From Eopsaltria australis (taxonomy: Eukaryota; Chordata; Aves; Passeriformes; Petroicidae): a stretch of DNA of 64,000 nucleotides. Below the pieces are notes generated by a model, which saw nothing but the letters and a program-made list of their open reading frames with translations, made no database searches and was not told the DNA's origin. The stretch lies in contig JAVTVJ010000015.1 in NCBI GenBank assembly GCA_034509425.1, positions 620,001-684,000 on the forward strand, read 5' to 3'. This document shows, one piece after another, positions 13,265-24,853 of the stretch (its first letter is position 1; every line of letters starts with the position of its first letter). The position numbers and the translations under genes are program-made.

Positions 13265-13892
13265 TATGGGTCCGCCACTGGGGTGCCCATCCGGATTCGG
13301 GCAACCGCAGGCTGACACGATCCCTGACCCTTGGAGGGGCTGGGACTCTCTGGAGGGTTCAAATATGACCCTGCCAGTGGGCTGCTCGCTTGGCAGTTGG
13401 TGCGCCAAGAGCAGGGGTAAGCGCAGCTGACCTCTGAAGAAAGGCGAGAGGGACTCTGGTGTGGGTATTCTGTGCAGGTTTATTGAGGAGCCTAGCACAG
13501 AGGGAGCCCAGGGACCAAGAGCCCTGAGCACCCCCTGACATGAGCTTATAAGGGAGAACAAGAACCAATCAAACGAGGGTCCAGGGACGGAGTTAGGGAA
13601 AGTCCAGGGTAAACCATCCAATAGGGAGAGAGAGGGGGAGGAGTTAGGGGGAAACAACAAATCAGCAACCAAGTAAAGAAGAACTTTCTAGAACAGGAGG
13701 GGTAACTGACAAACCGGGCGACCAATGGGAGAGACTTAAGCATAACCGCCAAAGCCTGGGCTAAACCACTGTCTCCTCCATCCCCAGGGGGAGTTCTCTG
13801 GTCCCTGGAGCCCTCCACCAGGGCCTCCCCCATCCTCTTTGGGACCTTCCGAGGCCTTTGGGCCTTCAATGCAGCGGTTCACAACCACAACA
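13265..13892 (-). mobile_element. Solo LTR, family 1, inverted copy (628 bp)
   Basis: On the minus strand this matches the LTR at 5364-5998 along its whole length, including the TATA-like and AATAAA positions. I counted about 18 substitutions plus small indels. It is bounded by an exact 6-bp duplication, TGTGGC (plus-strand reading), at 13259-13264 and 13893-13898. Its 3' end, CCATA, again lacks CA, so the unusual terminus is a family trait. No gag or pol sequence adjoins it. Confidence 0.9.
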
Positions 13893-13898
13893 TGTGGC

Positions 13899-15072
13899 CA
13901 TTTATCAAGATTTGTGGTCCAACCTGGAAGATATTGAACTGGGACGGTGAAACAGTTCCCATGGGAACTTCCCATGGGAAGGGAACCAACACAAGGAAGG
14001 TGAGGTGGGCCAGGACAGGAGGACTTCTGCTGTGGGAGCTGGTTATCCACAAGTCTACCCCATGCTTCCTCAGGAGAGCAGAATATGTGGCATTTCAGCT
14101 TCAGCATTACCATCATGTAGGAAATCTTCCTGCACAAGAGACTAAGAATCTGGAAGACTGTAAGTGCAAATCCTGAAAATCTGTTGTAACATTTTTAAAA
14201 TGTGCAACTGATTTAGAAACTGCCTTTTCATGTTCCCCCTCCCTTGTGAAACTCCAAGTACTGTGTTTCTTTTGAGAAGCAGCATAAACCTGAATTCCCT
14301 CTGCTGCCTGTCTACAGCAGTCTGTTGTTTTCCAGTGACTGACATATTAATAAACTATTAAAAATAGTTCTCTAAAGGACATTAATGAAATTATTGTTTG
14401 GTATATACCTGTCATTTGTTTGAGTATATTCCTCTGTGAATGGCAACATTTTATTTTACACTTAGTTACAAAGTTGAGTAGTAAGTTTTAAGTGTTTTTC
14501 AGACACTTTTATGTTTTTTGCTGCCTTTACGTGGAAAAAACATTCTTGTTTGAATGAAGCTTAAACGTCGTCAGTTTTTGTAAGTGAACAGACCATATTC
14601 CATGTTGCTATGCTCAAAAATATCATGGGAAGATATCATGCTGAAATTCTCCGGCACCATTCTAAGAGTGTCAATAGAATAACTTGACTAAATTACAAGA
14701 AAGAATAAAATTCTGTTACTGTTAGTTCTAATAGAATAAAATATATTTCCATTTGAAGTGGAAAACACTAATTATTAACAGCAAACAACTTTCTCCTTTA
14801 ATATATTACTAGACAGTTTTTTCATTCTTTCTCTTCTCTTTGAGTTTACTAAAATGAAAACAAATGTAACATCTTTATAGATGCATCTGTGAAAGTATTG
14901 ATATCAGGAAAGTGGACTTAAAATTAGACACTCTTCCAGAAGGAAACAAAACTTAACTTTTACAGGCAATATCAGTTTTTCCAGACTGCTGGTTTTTCAG
15001 TTACATTTATTAGTGGGCTGCTAATTTCATGTTACCTAATACTGAATTAAGTTATGGGATAAATCTTCCTAA
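13899..15072. other. Noncoding host DNA
   Basis: AT-rich. I see no supported exon, repeat or regulatory element. Confidence 0.55.
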
Positions 15073-15822
15073 GGGCTATCACAAGTCACATGAAGAACAT
15101 GAGTGGGAAAAGGCAGCATGGATTCAACAAGGGCAAATCATGCTTGACAAACATGATCATGTTCTAGGACAAATAACTTACTCAGCTGATACTGGGTGAG
15201 GGTGGATGTTGTCCATCTGGATTTCCCCAAGGCTTTTAATATAGAAATCATAATCCAGGAGTGAAGCAAAGACTGGGATCTACCTGACTGGGGAACAGCT
15301 CTGTGGGAAGGGACCTAGGGGCCCTTGTGGACAACAAGCTCAGTATGAGTGAACAATGAGCTCTGCAGCAGAGAAACCCAACAGGGTGCTGGGTTGCATT
15401 GATAAAAACATCACCAACAGATAAAGATGTTATCCCACTCAGCACTTATCAGGCCTCACAGTGTGTAGCTTTGGTCTCTGCTATGTTAAAAAGGCGTGGA
15501 CTGGCTGAAGAAGGTCCAGGCAAGGGCCACAAACATGATCAATAGACTGGAAAGCCTGTCATATGAGGAAAGGCTGAGAAAATTAAATTTGAGAACAGGG
15601 TTTGTTCAGCTTGAGAAAAGAAGGCTTAAGGGAGACCTTATCGCCATAACCCAGTATTTAAAGGATGTTTATAAAGATGGAGACTCGAGTGGAGTCACAT
15701 GGAAAAGAGAAGGACTAATGGGCACAATTTAATCTTATGTAGAACATGATTTTACCAAGAAAAATTGGACTAGAAAGTGATTGCGGTCCCTTCCAACCTG
15801 GCATTCTATGATTCTATGAATT
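15073..15822 (+). mobile_element. CR1 LINE, plus strand, truncated
   Basis: The 5' part resembles the end of CR1 ORF2 ('GGATTCAACAAGGGCAAATCATGCTTGACAAA' region, 'CTGGATTTCCCCAAGGC'). It is followed by 'GGGACCTAGGGGCCCTTGTGGAC', 'AAGGTCCAGGCAAGGGCCAC' and 'GAGGAAAGGCTGAGA'. It ends with CATTCTATGATTCTATGAA, the CR1 3' terminus. The 5' end is truncated and there are internal deletions. The 78-codon frame inside (15496-15732) is a relic of this CR1, not a host gene. Confidence 0.9.
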
Positions 15823-18699
15823 ATAATCTTCACATAATGTTGAATGAAAACATGATGACTTTAATTAGAAAGTACTCTTTTATTATGCATGTAAGTTTGT
15901 TGTGCCTTTTAGCCATTTTGCCTTTACAATAATTTACTATTTTCATGTTATTTTGTGCTAAAGCAGCTCTATAAAAACATTCTGTGCAAACTAGCCAAAT
16001 GATTTATGCTTCCAAATTCTGTTTTTTAAAAATAGATAGCATTTTACATGGCTTCCAAAAAATGTGAATGTTTGTATTGATGACAGATGATGAGACTGGT
16101 GAAGTGCTTTTCCAGATTGCATTAAACTAGAGTTTCCTTGGACAACCTTCTCTACTGGCTGTGATTTTTTTCCTGCGTCTTCTTAAGAAAGAGCAAGGGT
16201 ATTTCCCTCTCTCTCCATACACAAAACATCCCCTTCTGGGATGTTTCCTTCCCCCTTTCTCTGTTTTTTTAGTATCTCAACCTCTGAACCCCACTGTAAG
16301 AAATACTTCTTGTCAGACTGCACAGGCACCTGCCCATGCTCATCATTTCTCAGGAAAAAAAAAGCTGCTGATGGGTAATGCATCTTTTAGCAGAGTTTTT
16401 CTTTGATTGGTAGCCCTGCTAGGAAAGCTTCCCAAACGCAATACAGCACCACATCTTCTCTACTGCTCTACAAGATACAGATGCTGAGTGAAACATTGTT
16501 GTGTCTAAGCACCAAACATGGAATATCACTGTGTGATAGGAGAACATAAGTATGAACAACTGCACTTATCACAGGAAGTGTGAGACTTGATACGCCTGTA
16601 ACATGCTCCAGAAACCAGTGCAGAAAACATTTGTGGTGTTTACAAATCAACACGTTCACCTCTGTGCTTATATGGTTTCCCACACCTTCCACTCTCTGAA
16701 CCATTGTGTTTTGCATGAATTAGGATATCTTTTAGGGAAGATTTCACTTGATCTTGGTTTGTAAAAATCTTTGACCTAATATCATCTTTCTCTAGTGATA
16801 ATAATTAATAACATGAGTATTAATGCAGAAATAGCATGAATGTTTCTCACTGTTCTGAATTTATCTCATAATGGCTTTGTTTCCTAATTCTGTCATGTAT
16901 GACTGAAACTACCATTAGTTACGGATTTCTTTCTTGGTCTGGTTGTTTGCCGTCATGCTGCTTAAATAGTTATCTTGAAATTCTACCACTGAAAATGTGG
17001 AAAAGTGATTAAATTTCAGTACTGCAGCAGTCTCTCCCTTTCCAGACTCCCAAAATTTTATCTATACGAAAAGCCCATTTTACTGAAATTCCTCAGTATC
17101 TCATTCACCAACATATGGCTGTTCTCGAGTCACAAAAAGGATAGCCAAGATCTCTACTCACAAGCAGTCAAATTAGAACAAATACAAATTGGTAGAAATG
17201 GTTCCACTGGAAATGCAATCATGTTGCCTAATTAAGGGAGTCATATATGGGTCTCCCAAACAATGCCATTTAAAATGTAAAAATAATACATAAATGGTTT
17301 AATTTTGTTTCCTTTTATGAGAGAGTGGATACTCCTTTGAGGGTAATCTGGTCAAGGACTTTTTCAATACAAAAGGGGATAATAAGAAAAGGAAGAAGCC
17401 ATAAAAAAACCCCACAAACCTGAGAGATTAAAATAAGGGAGGCAAAGAGCAGAATACACCTCCTCAGACAGAGCAATTGATTGACCATTAAATTAATCCT
17501 TTCTTAACTATCTCTCTGTGTCATCTCACTCTCTAACCCATGTGTCCTGCAAAGACTAGGTGCCAATTACTGGGGCGGTCACTGCGAGCAGATTTGGTGC
17601 CAGCTGGAGCCTGACTGGGGGTGTGGGTTCCCCACAGTCTGTGGTGACAGTTACTGGAGCAAGTGGGATCTCAGTGTCAGCTGCCTCAGGGAGTGGGGCA
17701 TCTCTGTCTCTCTCTCTTATGTGTGTTCCTAAAAACCCCAGCTACTGTGGGTGACCAATGTAAATGAGGTTACTGAAGGGCTCAGTGCTGGAGTGGGACA
17801 GCCCATGTGCCTCATGCCATCTTCTGGGGGAGACTGTGTCTGCATCATCCCCAGATGGGGATGGGTGTGGTGTGACAATGTCATTCATCGGCAAACCTCG
17901 GGCTGGAGCAGCCAGCAATCATGGAGGCTTGGGTTTAGGCAGGGGTCAGGCTCCTGGAGGAGAGTCTGTGCAGGTATTCAGGAGACCTGAAAATCTGTGC
18001 TGGTGTGGAACTCCAGAGAGTGCCCTGTGTGTGCCTTTGTGTGTGTGTGTGTGTGTGGGGTATGTGCTCACCTCCATTCCCTGTTGAACCTGAAAACCTG
18101 GGTGGAAACCCTGTGTCCACAGGCAGACCAGGCTGGAGTCCAGTGGTCAAGCAGGAGGAGTCCTGGTCCACAGCTGCTGGAGGGAGTAGTTGTTCCTGAC
18201 ATTCTTTAATAAGAACCACAAAAAGCTTCTAAATATGGGGAAAATATAGGACAATTCCAGTTTGGAAAAGGTATGTTGTGAAGGATTATAAACCCATGCA
18301 TGGTTCAGAGAAGGTGAATGGGAGCTGATAACGTCATCAGCAAGGAGCTTCTTATATGAGACAGGTGTCTGTCTTCTCTTCTTTTCATATAATTCATGAT
18401 AAAATTATTGCATTTGTTGTCATAAGAACTTGTGGAGTAACAATGGATTCAAAGACAGGTTAGACAAGCTCATGGAAGGCAGTTCCCCTGGCAGCTATTA
18501 AATGTGATGGACAGATGCAATGTCCAGCTCATGAAATCCCTAAACAGACATTGCTGCAAGCTGTGAGGCTATGCTTGGATCACACTACTCCTATTCTTCC
18601 TGATATAATCTTTCCCAAAGCATCTATTAGCAAACTACTATTGGAAGCAGGACTGACCTAGTTTGGCAGTTTTTGTGCCGTTGTGTTACTAAGGCCTGA
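15823..18699. other. Noncoding DNA with an unclassified G/C-richer block
   Basis: 15823-17550 is ordinary AT-rich DNA. About 17560-18220 is richer in G and C, with frames of 60-107 codons, possibly an old unclassified repeat. It includes a GT microsatellite at about 18037-18057. About 18430-18560 has a phrase often seen in avian repeats (a 'GGATTCAAAGACAGGTTAGACAAG' context) that may be a decayed CR1-like fragment. No gene is supported. Confidence 0.4.
18037..18057. repeat. GT dinucleotide microsatellite
   Basis: A short run of about ten GT units inside the unclassified block. Confidence 0.9.
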
Positions 18700-19008
18700 G
18701 CGTTAATCTTGATTGGCCCTGAGTACTGTTATAAAAGCTTCAAATACAGTCCTCCAGTACTGAGAGCAGATGTGTCCCCCAGGTCTTTTGCCAGGGGATA
18801 GAATTTACCTGGCTTGTGACATTCTGTGTTTGAACACCTTCCTTCATCATGTGCTATATGTAATTGTTGAATACATTGCTTTAAAGGGAGTGATTTGGGA
18901 GAAGAGAGGGTGGAGTCCTTTCAAGGCAGAAGATGAGAGCCTTTATCTGGGCAGATGGATATGGAGCAGAGCAGAGGGAGCTGGCAGAGAGAAAGGCATA
19001 CTCTGCAT
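18700..19008 (+). other. Promoter-like block next to provirus B, possible LTR remnant
   Basis: A CCAAT-type 'GATTGGCCC' at about 18712 is followed by TATAAAA at about 18730, with spacing like an LTR U3 promoter. It ends directly at the 5' LTR of provirus B. I found no paired copy and no target duplication, so this is only a suspicion. Confidence 0.25.
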
Positions 19009-19579
19009 GTTGCGGTGGTTCGGAACCGGAGGACTTCTGGACAGGTTCCACGGACAGAGGGTTTCCCCCCAGAGCTCCCAGGGGCAGCGATTGGACCACC
19101 AATCCATGGACCCAAGTTCCTGCTATTGGTTACTGGACTTGTCTGTTATGTATTCCCGCTCTGGGAAATTCCCTGTCACTCCATAGTTCATTCGTTGTTC
19201 TCTCTGTTCCCCTCCCCTCCCTAAACCCCATTTGATCATGTACCCCAGCCCCTCCCCTGTATTGTTCCCTGCCCTCATCCTATTGGGTGTTGTTCCTCCC
19301 TTAAATACCGATGTAATAAGCTGCTCTTGGCTCTTGGTCCATTTGCTCCCTTTGGAGGCAATAAACCTACCGAAATCACATACCAAGAGACCTCCTTCTC
19401 TGGTAGTTCTTTGCTGTTTCACCACGCTCCGGGGGCAACACCTCCCCGGACCAAACGCGGGCCAGCTGTGCCCGAAGTAGGCACTCCGAGGACGTCTTCC
19501 AGATCGCGAACGGCTTCCTAGGGTAGCGCTGGGACTCCGCTGCCGGTACCAAGGTGGGACCGAAGCAGGGAACGCAACA
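19009..19579 (+). mobile_element. 5' LTR of provirus B (571 bp)
   Basis: It begins TGTTGC and ends GCAACA, a perfect 6-bp terminal inverted repeat. The polyadenylation signal AATAAA is at 19360-19365. The near copy at 21721-22294 differs by about 6 percent by eye, indicating an old insertion if the pair is original. A lysine-type primer site follows at once. The left flank (..TCTGCA) does not match the sequence after the 3' LTR (GCAACC..), so no 6-bp target duplication is present. Confidence 0.9.
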
Positions 19580-19581
19580 AA

Positions 19582-19601
19582 GTGGCGCACCGAACAGAGA
19601 C
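19582..19601 (+). promoter_or_regulatory. Primer binding site of provirus B, tRNA-Lys type
   Basis: TGGCGCACCGAACAGAGACT lies two bases after the LTR. It fits the tRNA-Lys3 site except for one inserted A and one substitution. This supports a class II (beta-like) ancestry. Confidence 0.75.
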
Positions 19602-20078
19602 TCCGACCTCTCGGGGTTCCCTGCGAGCGACCTGGATACGCAGCAGCGGTCCGGACTGCGCCTTCGGGACGTCGCTCCCCTAGCAAGAACTTCCGCGTTT
19701 TAGTGGGGGGCTGGCAGAGGCCGTCAGCAACCGTTCTGGAGCATCTGAAGTGTGTACGCTAGCTGAGCGGACTGACGAGACCAGAGACCCTTGCTCTTTT
19801 GGATGTTTCTCCCTCCGGAGCCGGTGACGGCAACTGAAGCCGGGATCGAGGAACCAAGACCCGCACGGAGCGGTGAGGTTTGGTGGCTGCGGGGCGCGGT
19901 GGGAAAGGACCAGGATCCGCGCGCGGCGGCGAAGCTCGGTGCCCGTGATAGCGGCGGGAAAGCCACCGAGATCCGAGCGCAGACGGTGAGGTCTAATCCG
20001 CGATAGGCAGCGGGAATCAGGGTCGAGGGAGAGTTTTGTACCGTATAAAAAGAGCAAAGAGGCTTTTATTCGGAGACA

Positions 20079-21369
20079 ATGGGTATTAAGCTGTCCCGAA
20101 TAGAGCAGGAGTTTTATGTCCAAGTTAAAGAGACCCTAAAGTTAAAAAACGGGAATGCTAATAAGAGGGCTTGGAAACGTTTTGTTAAATGGATCTTTGC
20201 CTACGTCCCTCTTGCTTCTGCTTCTTCTGTTAAAACTCTGAGTTTTTTGGGAGTTAGTAGAAAAACGTTTAGAGGCAGTGGAGAGAGGGGGTGATGTTTC
20301 TGTCTGAAAATTTTTCCCGTTGTTGATTTTAATTTGTTATACTTTGCGTAATTGTCCTGAAAGTTCGAAATCCCCGACTCACCCACCCCACGTTCCTAAT
20401 TCCCCTTTTCCCAATCCCTCTTCCCCACTGCAGGGAAGCGCGCCCCTCAGTTCTCCCCGCTATGAGACTGATTCCCTCATAGCGAGCTTCACCCCAAACC
20501 CCTTCTCCGAGCCCACAGCCAAACTCGCGCCGGCTGCGCTCCCCCATTGTTCCGAGTTTAAAGATGGCGGCGGCCTCGTGGCGCCGTGCCTACACCCCTG
20601 CGCCCACTGCGCAGTCTCACGCCGAAAGCCCGCGAATCCTCCCAACTCCTCCCACGGCTCCTTCCCCTTCGCGTCGATTGGCCCCACGTCGGGCTCCCCC
20701 CCCGCGGCCGATGATGTCTTCGCGTCGGGTCCCTCCCCTCGCGCCGGAGGTCCCTGCCCCAGCCCGAGGGAGATCCCCGCCCCACCGCGAGCCTGGACTG
20801 CTCATATCAACCGCAGTCCCGCCCCTAACCACCGCCCACTTCCAGATCCCCACGCTCCCTCGTTCACACCCCGAGATTGGGGGCCAAAAAGCGGAGAGGC
20901 TGAAGCCTGCGATGCAGCCAGTCAGCCAGACCCTGCAGTGGCATCAGGTGTGCACAGCCCTCAGGGTAACAACCCACGATGGGAATCACAGTCACCTGCA
21001 GCCTTGCGAGAGCCTAGCAGGGTGGAGAGAGAGCTTGGGAGAGATTCTCCTCACTTTAAAGGTGTGCTGGTCCCATCTGACATAAAAACAATCCTGACAG
21101 GCATTTTAGTTAAGGTTCAGTATTGGGTGTGGGAAAAGATATGGAAGCAGCAGCTTCAAAGCCTGCTGAACAGTTCTAATCACCCTCCACCTAAGTCTTC
21201 CACAGGCTCCTGGACACCACATGCTCCATCCCATTTGGGAAACGGATCGGCACCGTGCTCCTCAAAGAAATTAAAAGCTGAATCCACTGTGTCCTGCTCT
21301 CCATCACCACCTATGCCACTGGAGACCCCATCAGAGGCGATCCCAGATGACAAGTCACTTGAACCATGA
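20079..21369 (+). pseudogene. gag remnant of provirus B, class II
   Basis: An ATG at 20079 starts a matrix-like head with an N-terminal MG (myristoylation-type). It aligns with the gag of provirus C at 33062, for instance a shared R-FVKWI--YVP stretch. The frame is lost near 20245, an in-frame TGA lies at 20305-20307, and a long proline-rich frame then runs to 21369. Around 21115-21160 a capsid-start motif YWVWEK-W appears, as in C. Everything after this is missing: major homology region, zinc knuckle, pol and env. About 330 bp of unassigned sequence leads to the polypurine tract. The element is a broken, internally deleted provirus and not a coding gene. Confidence 0.8.
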
Positions 21370-21703
21370 TGGCTGAAGTTAGTAGGCATCACAACTCTCC
21401 ACCCAACACGTCCACCAGAGCAGATCCAGTTGCATCCACCAATAGACGCTGCTCCACAGAGATCAGCGTGGAAGAGAAGGAAAAAGAAAACTCCAAACTT
21501 CGACAGTCATCAAGAAAAATCACTAAGACCCTTCTTCTTGATATCTTCCCCTTAGACTCTCCCTAAACCTACCCCATGTACCTCCCATACCCCAATCATT
21601 CCCAGTCCCACAGAGAGACGATGCTTTAACAATGTTTGTTTTATTGCAGATTTCCAAGAAAACCTTCATAATTTCTTTTATTAACAAATCACTTTCTTTA
21701 AGT
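21370..21703 (+). other. Provirus B, 3' internal remnant
   Basis: This noncoding stretch sits between the gag remnant and the polypurine tract. One frame has a basic cluster (KRRKKK near 21475), which could be the start of a beta-type env/Rec region, but I cannot confirm that. No RT, integrase or Env motif is present. Confidence 0.5.
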
Positions 21704-21720
21704 AAAAAGACAGGGGGAGA
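21704..21720 (+). promoter_or_regulatory. Polypurine tract of provirus B
   Basis: The purine run AAAAAGACAGGGGGAGA directly precedes the TGTTGC start of the 3' LTR, the expected place for plus-strand priming. Confidence 0.85.
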
Positions 21721-22294
21721 TGTTGCGGTGGTTCGGAACCAGAGGACTTCCGGACAGGTTCCACGGACAGAGGGTTTCCCCCCAGAGCTCCCAGGGGCAG
21801 CAATTGGACCACCAATCCACGGACCCCAAGCTCCTGCTATTGGTTACTGGACTTGTCTGTTATGTATTCCCACTCTGGGAAATCCCCTGTCACTCCATAG
21901 TTCATTCGTTGTTCTCTCTGTTCCCCTCCCCTCCCTAAACCCCATTTGATCATGCACCCCAGCCCCTCCCCTGTATTGCCCCCCTGCCCTCATCCTATTG
22001 GGTATTGTTCCTCCCTTAAATACCGATGTAATAAGCTGCTCTGGGCTCTTGGTCCATGTGCTCCCTTTGGAGGCAATAAACCTACCGAAATCACATACCA
22101 AGAGACCTCCTTCTCTGGTAGTTCTTTGCTGTTTCACCACGCTCCGGGGGCAATATCTCCCCGGACCGAACGCGGGCCAGCTGTGCTCATAGTCAGCACT
22201 CCGAGGGTGCCTTCCCGAGGGCGAACGGCATCCTAGGATAGGGCTAGGACTCCGCTGCCGGTACCAGGGTGGGACTGAAGCAGGGAATGCAACA
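21721..22294 (+). mobile_element. 3' LTR of provirus B (574 bp)
   Basis: It has the same ends as the 5' LTR (TGTTGC...GCAACA), the same AATAAA position and about 35 differences over 571 bases by eye. Its right end joins an open env reading frame of another ERV at 22295, without a target duplication. Confidence 0.9.
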
Positions 22295-22929
22295 GCAACC
22301 TATACGCCCCAGATTATTACACGGTAGGACAAAAGATAGCTTTGGGATTTAGGGCAGTCTTTACACCCTACTCAGTTATCAGACAGCACCAATGGGCTCT
22401 GGAAAATCTCACATGGCAGGTGCATACCCTCAGTGATTGGACCAGGTATGCATTTGGAGAGCTTAACTTGCAAGTCCAACAAATGTCAAAAATGGCTTTA
22501 CAAAATCGTTTAGCATTAGACATGTTGTTACTAAAGGAGCAAGGTGTATGTGGAATGTTGAAGCTTACTGAAACTGAATGTTGTATTACTGTTCACAATG
22601 CTACAGTGTCAATTGAAGAGGCTAGAGCCAGGATGAAAGAAATTGCTGATCAAACATCAGAACTTTTCCAATCGCTCCAACCCAGACTGGTTTCAAGGAG
22701 CAGACCCCAACTCCTGGCTGATGTCCATACTCCACTCTTTGGGACTAACAGGCTGGGGACAATAGCTAATGAAAATTGGATTAATGATTGCAATTCGATT
22801 TATATTCTTAATGATTGGGATAGCTATTGTACGCTGCATGATTACCCGTATTATTGCTTCTGCTTCTTCTATCTTTTCTCCTACTATCTGCTATGTACGT
22901 ATCACCCCCGTGGACAACCCATAAACTGA
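22295..22929 (+). pseudogene. env transmembrane-subunit fragment of ERV F
   Basis: The frame is open from the LTR junction. It encodes a TM ectodomain with a heptad-rich helix and, at about 22498-22560, an [20 protein letters not shown] stretch equivalent to the conserved TM core. A cysteine is then followed after nine residues by a CC pair, where most TM proteins have six. Near 22740-22790 the frame shifts: the hydrophobic membrane span and cytoplasmic tail continue in another frame and stop at 22922-22924, while the first frame runs to 22929. The surface subunit and the start of TM are absent. A 3' LTR of the same element follows at 22980. This is a decayed Env of gammaretro-like (class I) or beta/gamma recombinant type. 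Confidence 0.8.
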
Positions 22930-22979
22930 AGATCACCGAGGAAGAGACATTAATTACAATGTCTGAGTCACGGGGTGGC

Positions 22980-23819
22980 TGTCAGAGACTGAAAATAGTT
23001 CATGCCTCAAACATTGATATAAAGTTTTGATCAGAGATGCCTCCCGGAAGATACCTGACTGGGACTTTGAACTGAGCCAAACTGCTGAGATTAGATAAAG
23101 GGAAAAGCCTATTGTTCAATCATCTCAGTCTGAGGGAAAGGAATGCATCCACAGAGGCTGAAGTCACCAGCTGTACTGAGAATCATTTCTGGGGTGGGGG
23201 CAAAGCACAGCTCACAGAAGCCAAGTTTGCACAGCCCTACCCCCCAGCTGAAGGGGGGAGGAGGATGGCATAACCTCTGGTCAGAGGCAATACACACTCA
23301 TCCTCCATTACACAAACTGGCCCAGCCCCCTCAACCCCACAAGCCACATCCATGGGACTCTCACATGAGAGGCAGCTGAGGGGGAGTCACAATCTATCAC
23401 AGACCTCCCAAAGTGCTCCCCAGATGCCTTGCACCACAGGAGTGCACGTGATGCAAGCAGAGTCTGCTGCTAGAGGCTGCCCCCTCCCCTGGGGGGACAT
23501 GCCTGGACATTTCCACCTGGCCTGAGTGTATATCAACCCATGGCATTCTGTGCTTTTGGGGGACTTCCTCCACCGAGACCAGCTGAAGAGGACATCAGGA
23601 CACCAGTGGGACCCACGGAGTGGTGATACTTCTTTTTCCCTGTCCCTCTCTGTCCCCCCCATTTTTCTCCCTACTCCCCCTTTTCTCTCTTTTCTTCTCT
23701 CTCTCTCTCTCATATTTACTATCAAATAAAACTCATACTATTAATTGGCATATGGTCTCGCTTGTACCTTAATTTGGGCAGAGGTATCTCTAAAGAACTT
23801 TAATAATTAGATCATAACA
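22980..23819 (+). mobile_element. 3' LTR of ERV F (about 840 bp)
   Basis: It follows a short purine-rich tract CACGGGGTGG, the same motif that precedes the 3' LTR of provirus E. It starts TGTCAGAG and ends ATAACA (TGT...ACA). A TATA-like TGTATATC lies near 23527 and AATAAA at 23726-23731, about 90 bases from the end. A CT-rich tract (23650-23712) lies upstream of the poly(A) signal. The right edge cuts into the HSP90 retrocopy at 23820. The start is inferred from the motif match and is less certain than the end. Confidence 0.7.
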
Positions 23820-24401
23820 CACACCTCTCATTAAATTCAGATATTCAGGGATTAGTTCCTCGCAGTTGTCCATGATGAGAATTCTGCACACATACAGTTT
23901 GATATTGTTCTTCTTCTTCCTGTTTTCAAACAGATCGAAGGGTGCATGCTGTGGGACAAACAGGAGAGCCCTGAATTCCATCTGCCCTTACACAGAGAAG
24001 TGTTTGACAGACAGGTGGTCTTCCCAGTCATTAGTCAGACTCCTGTAGGATTTTCAGTAATCCTCATTGGTTATGTCATCTGAGTTCCTGGTCCAAATTG
24101 GCTTGGTCTTGTTGAGCTCTTCCTGATCAATGTACTTCTTAATCTTCTTTTTCTTCTTCTTATCTCCATCCTTCTTCTCTTCTTCATCAGAACCAACATC
24201 CTCAGTCTCTGGTTTATCTCCTGTCTTTTCCTCCTTCTCTTCTTTTTCCTCTTCCTTTTCCTCAGCCTCATCATCACTCACCTCCTTATCATGCTCCTTC
24301 TTCACAAAGAGTGTAATCGGGTAGAGAGAGTGCTTCTTCACAATTTCCTTGATTTGCCGCTTTTCCAGGTATTCAGTTTGATCTTCTTTAAGATGCAGGA
24401 T

Positions 24402-24826
24402 TGTCGCAGTAGAGATGGACACACGACACGCGAGTAGTCCAAGGACAAAGAAGAATTGCTTTATTAGTCTATGCTAACATCTTTATACCCTTTTTCCTCA
24501 GCTACTGTAACATGCTACTATCGGCTGCTTGGAAAACAACACTAAAGCTATCTTCATAACAAGAACTTTCCCAGCACGTTAACAAGCCATACAAGCAGTC
24601 AACTACACACTATTAATCCTCCGCCACATTCTTGGTGCTCTTCCGCAAGGCCATCTCTGGGTGCAAAACATCTTCCCTGGTTATCTTCTTGGCTGTTCCC
24701 CACTGTGGCTACAGGTGTTCATACCATTGCTTTCTCACGGGGCTTTCTCATGGGTAAATTCTGATCGCTTTCAAGTCCATGTCCGAGAGGCTTTCAGGCC
24801 TGCTGTCAGCCTCATCCATCCCCACA
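24402..24826 (-). mobile_element. Solo LTR (425 bp) in HSP90 pseudogene
   Basis: It has an exact 6-bp duplication CAGGAT at 24396-24401 and 24827-24832. Plus-strand ends are TGTCGCA and CCCCACA, so the minus-strand element reads TGTGGGG...TGCGACA. On the minus strand an AATAAA (TTTATT at about 24460) and TATAAA (TTTATA at about 24481) fit that orientation. Removing it restores the HSP90 match on both sides. Confidence 0.9.
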
Positions 24827-24853
24827 CAGGATGACTTTTGTTCCATAGCCCAG

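Noticed and set aside
19123..19686. 187-codon minus-strand frame
   Set aside because: It is the antisense of the B LTR and leader, with no protein-like pattern, and its partner in the other LTR differs.
20564..21085. 173-codon frame overlapping gag B
   Set aside because: GC-rich alternate frame of the proline-rich gag segment; the other frame aligns with C.
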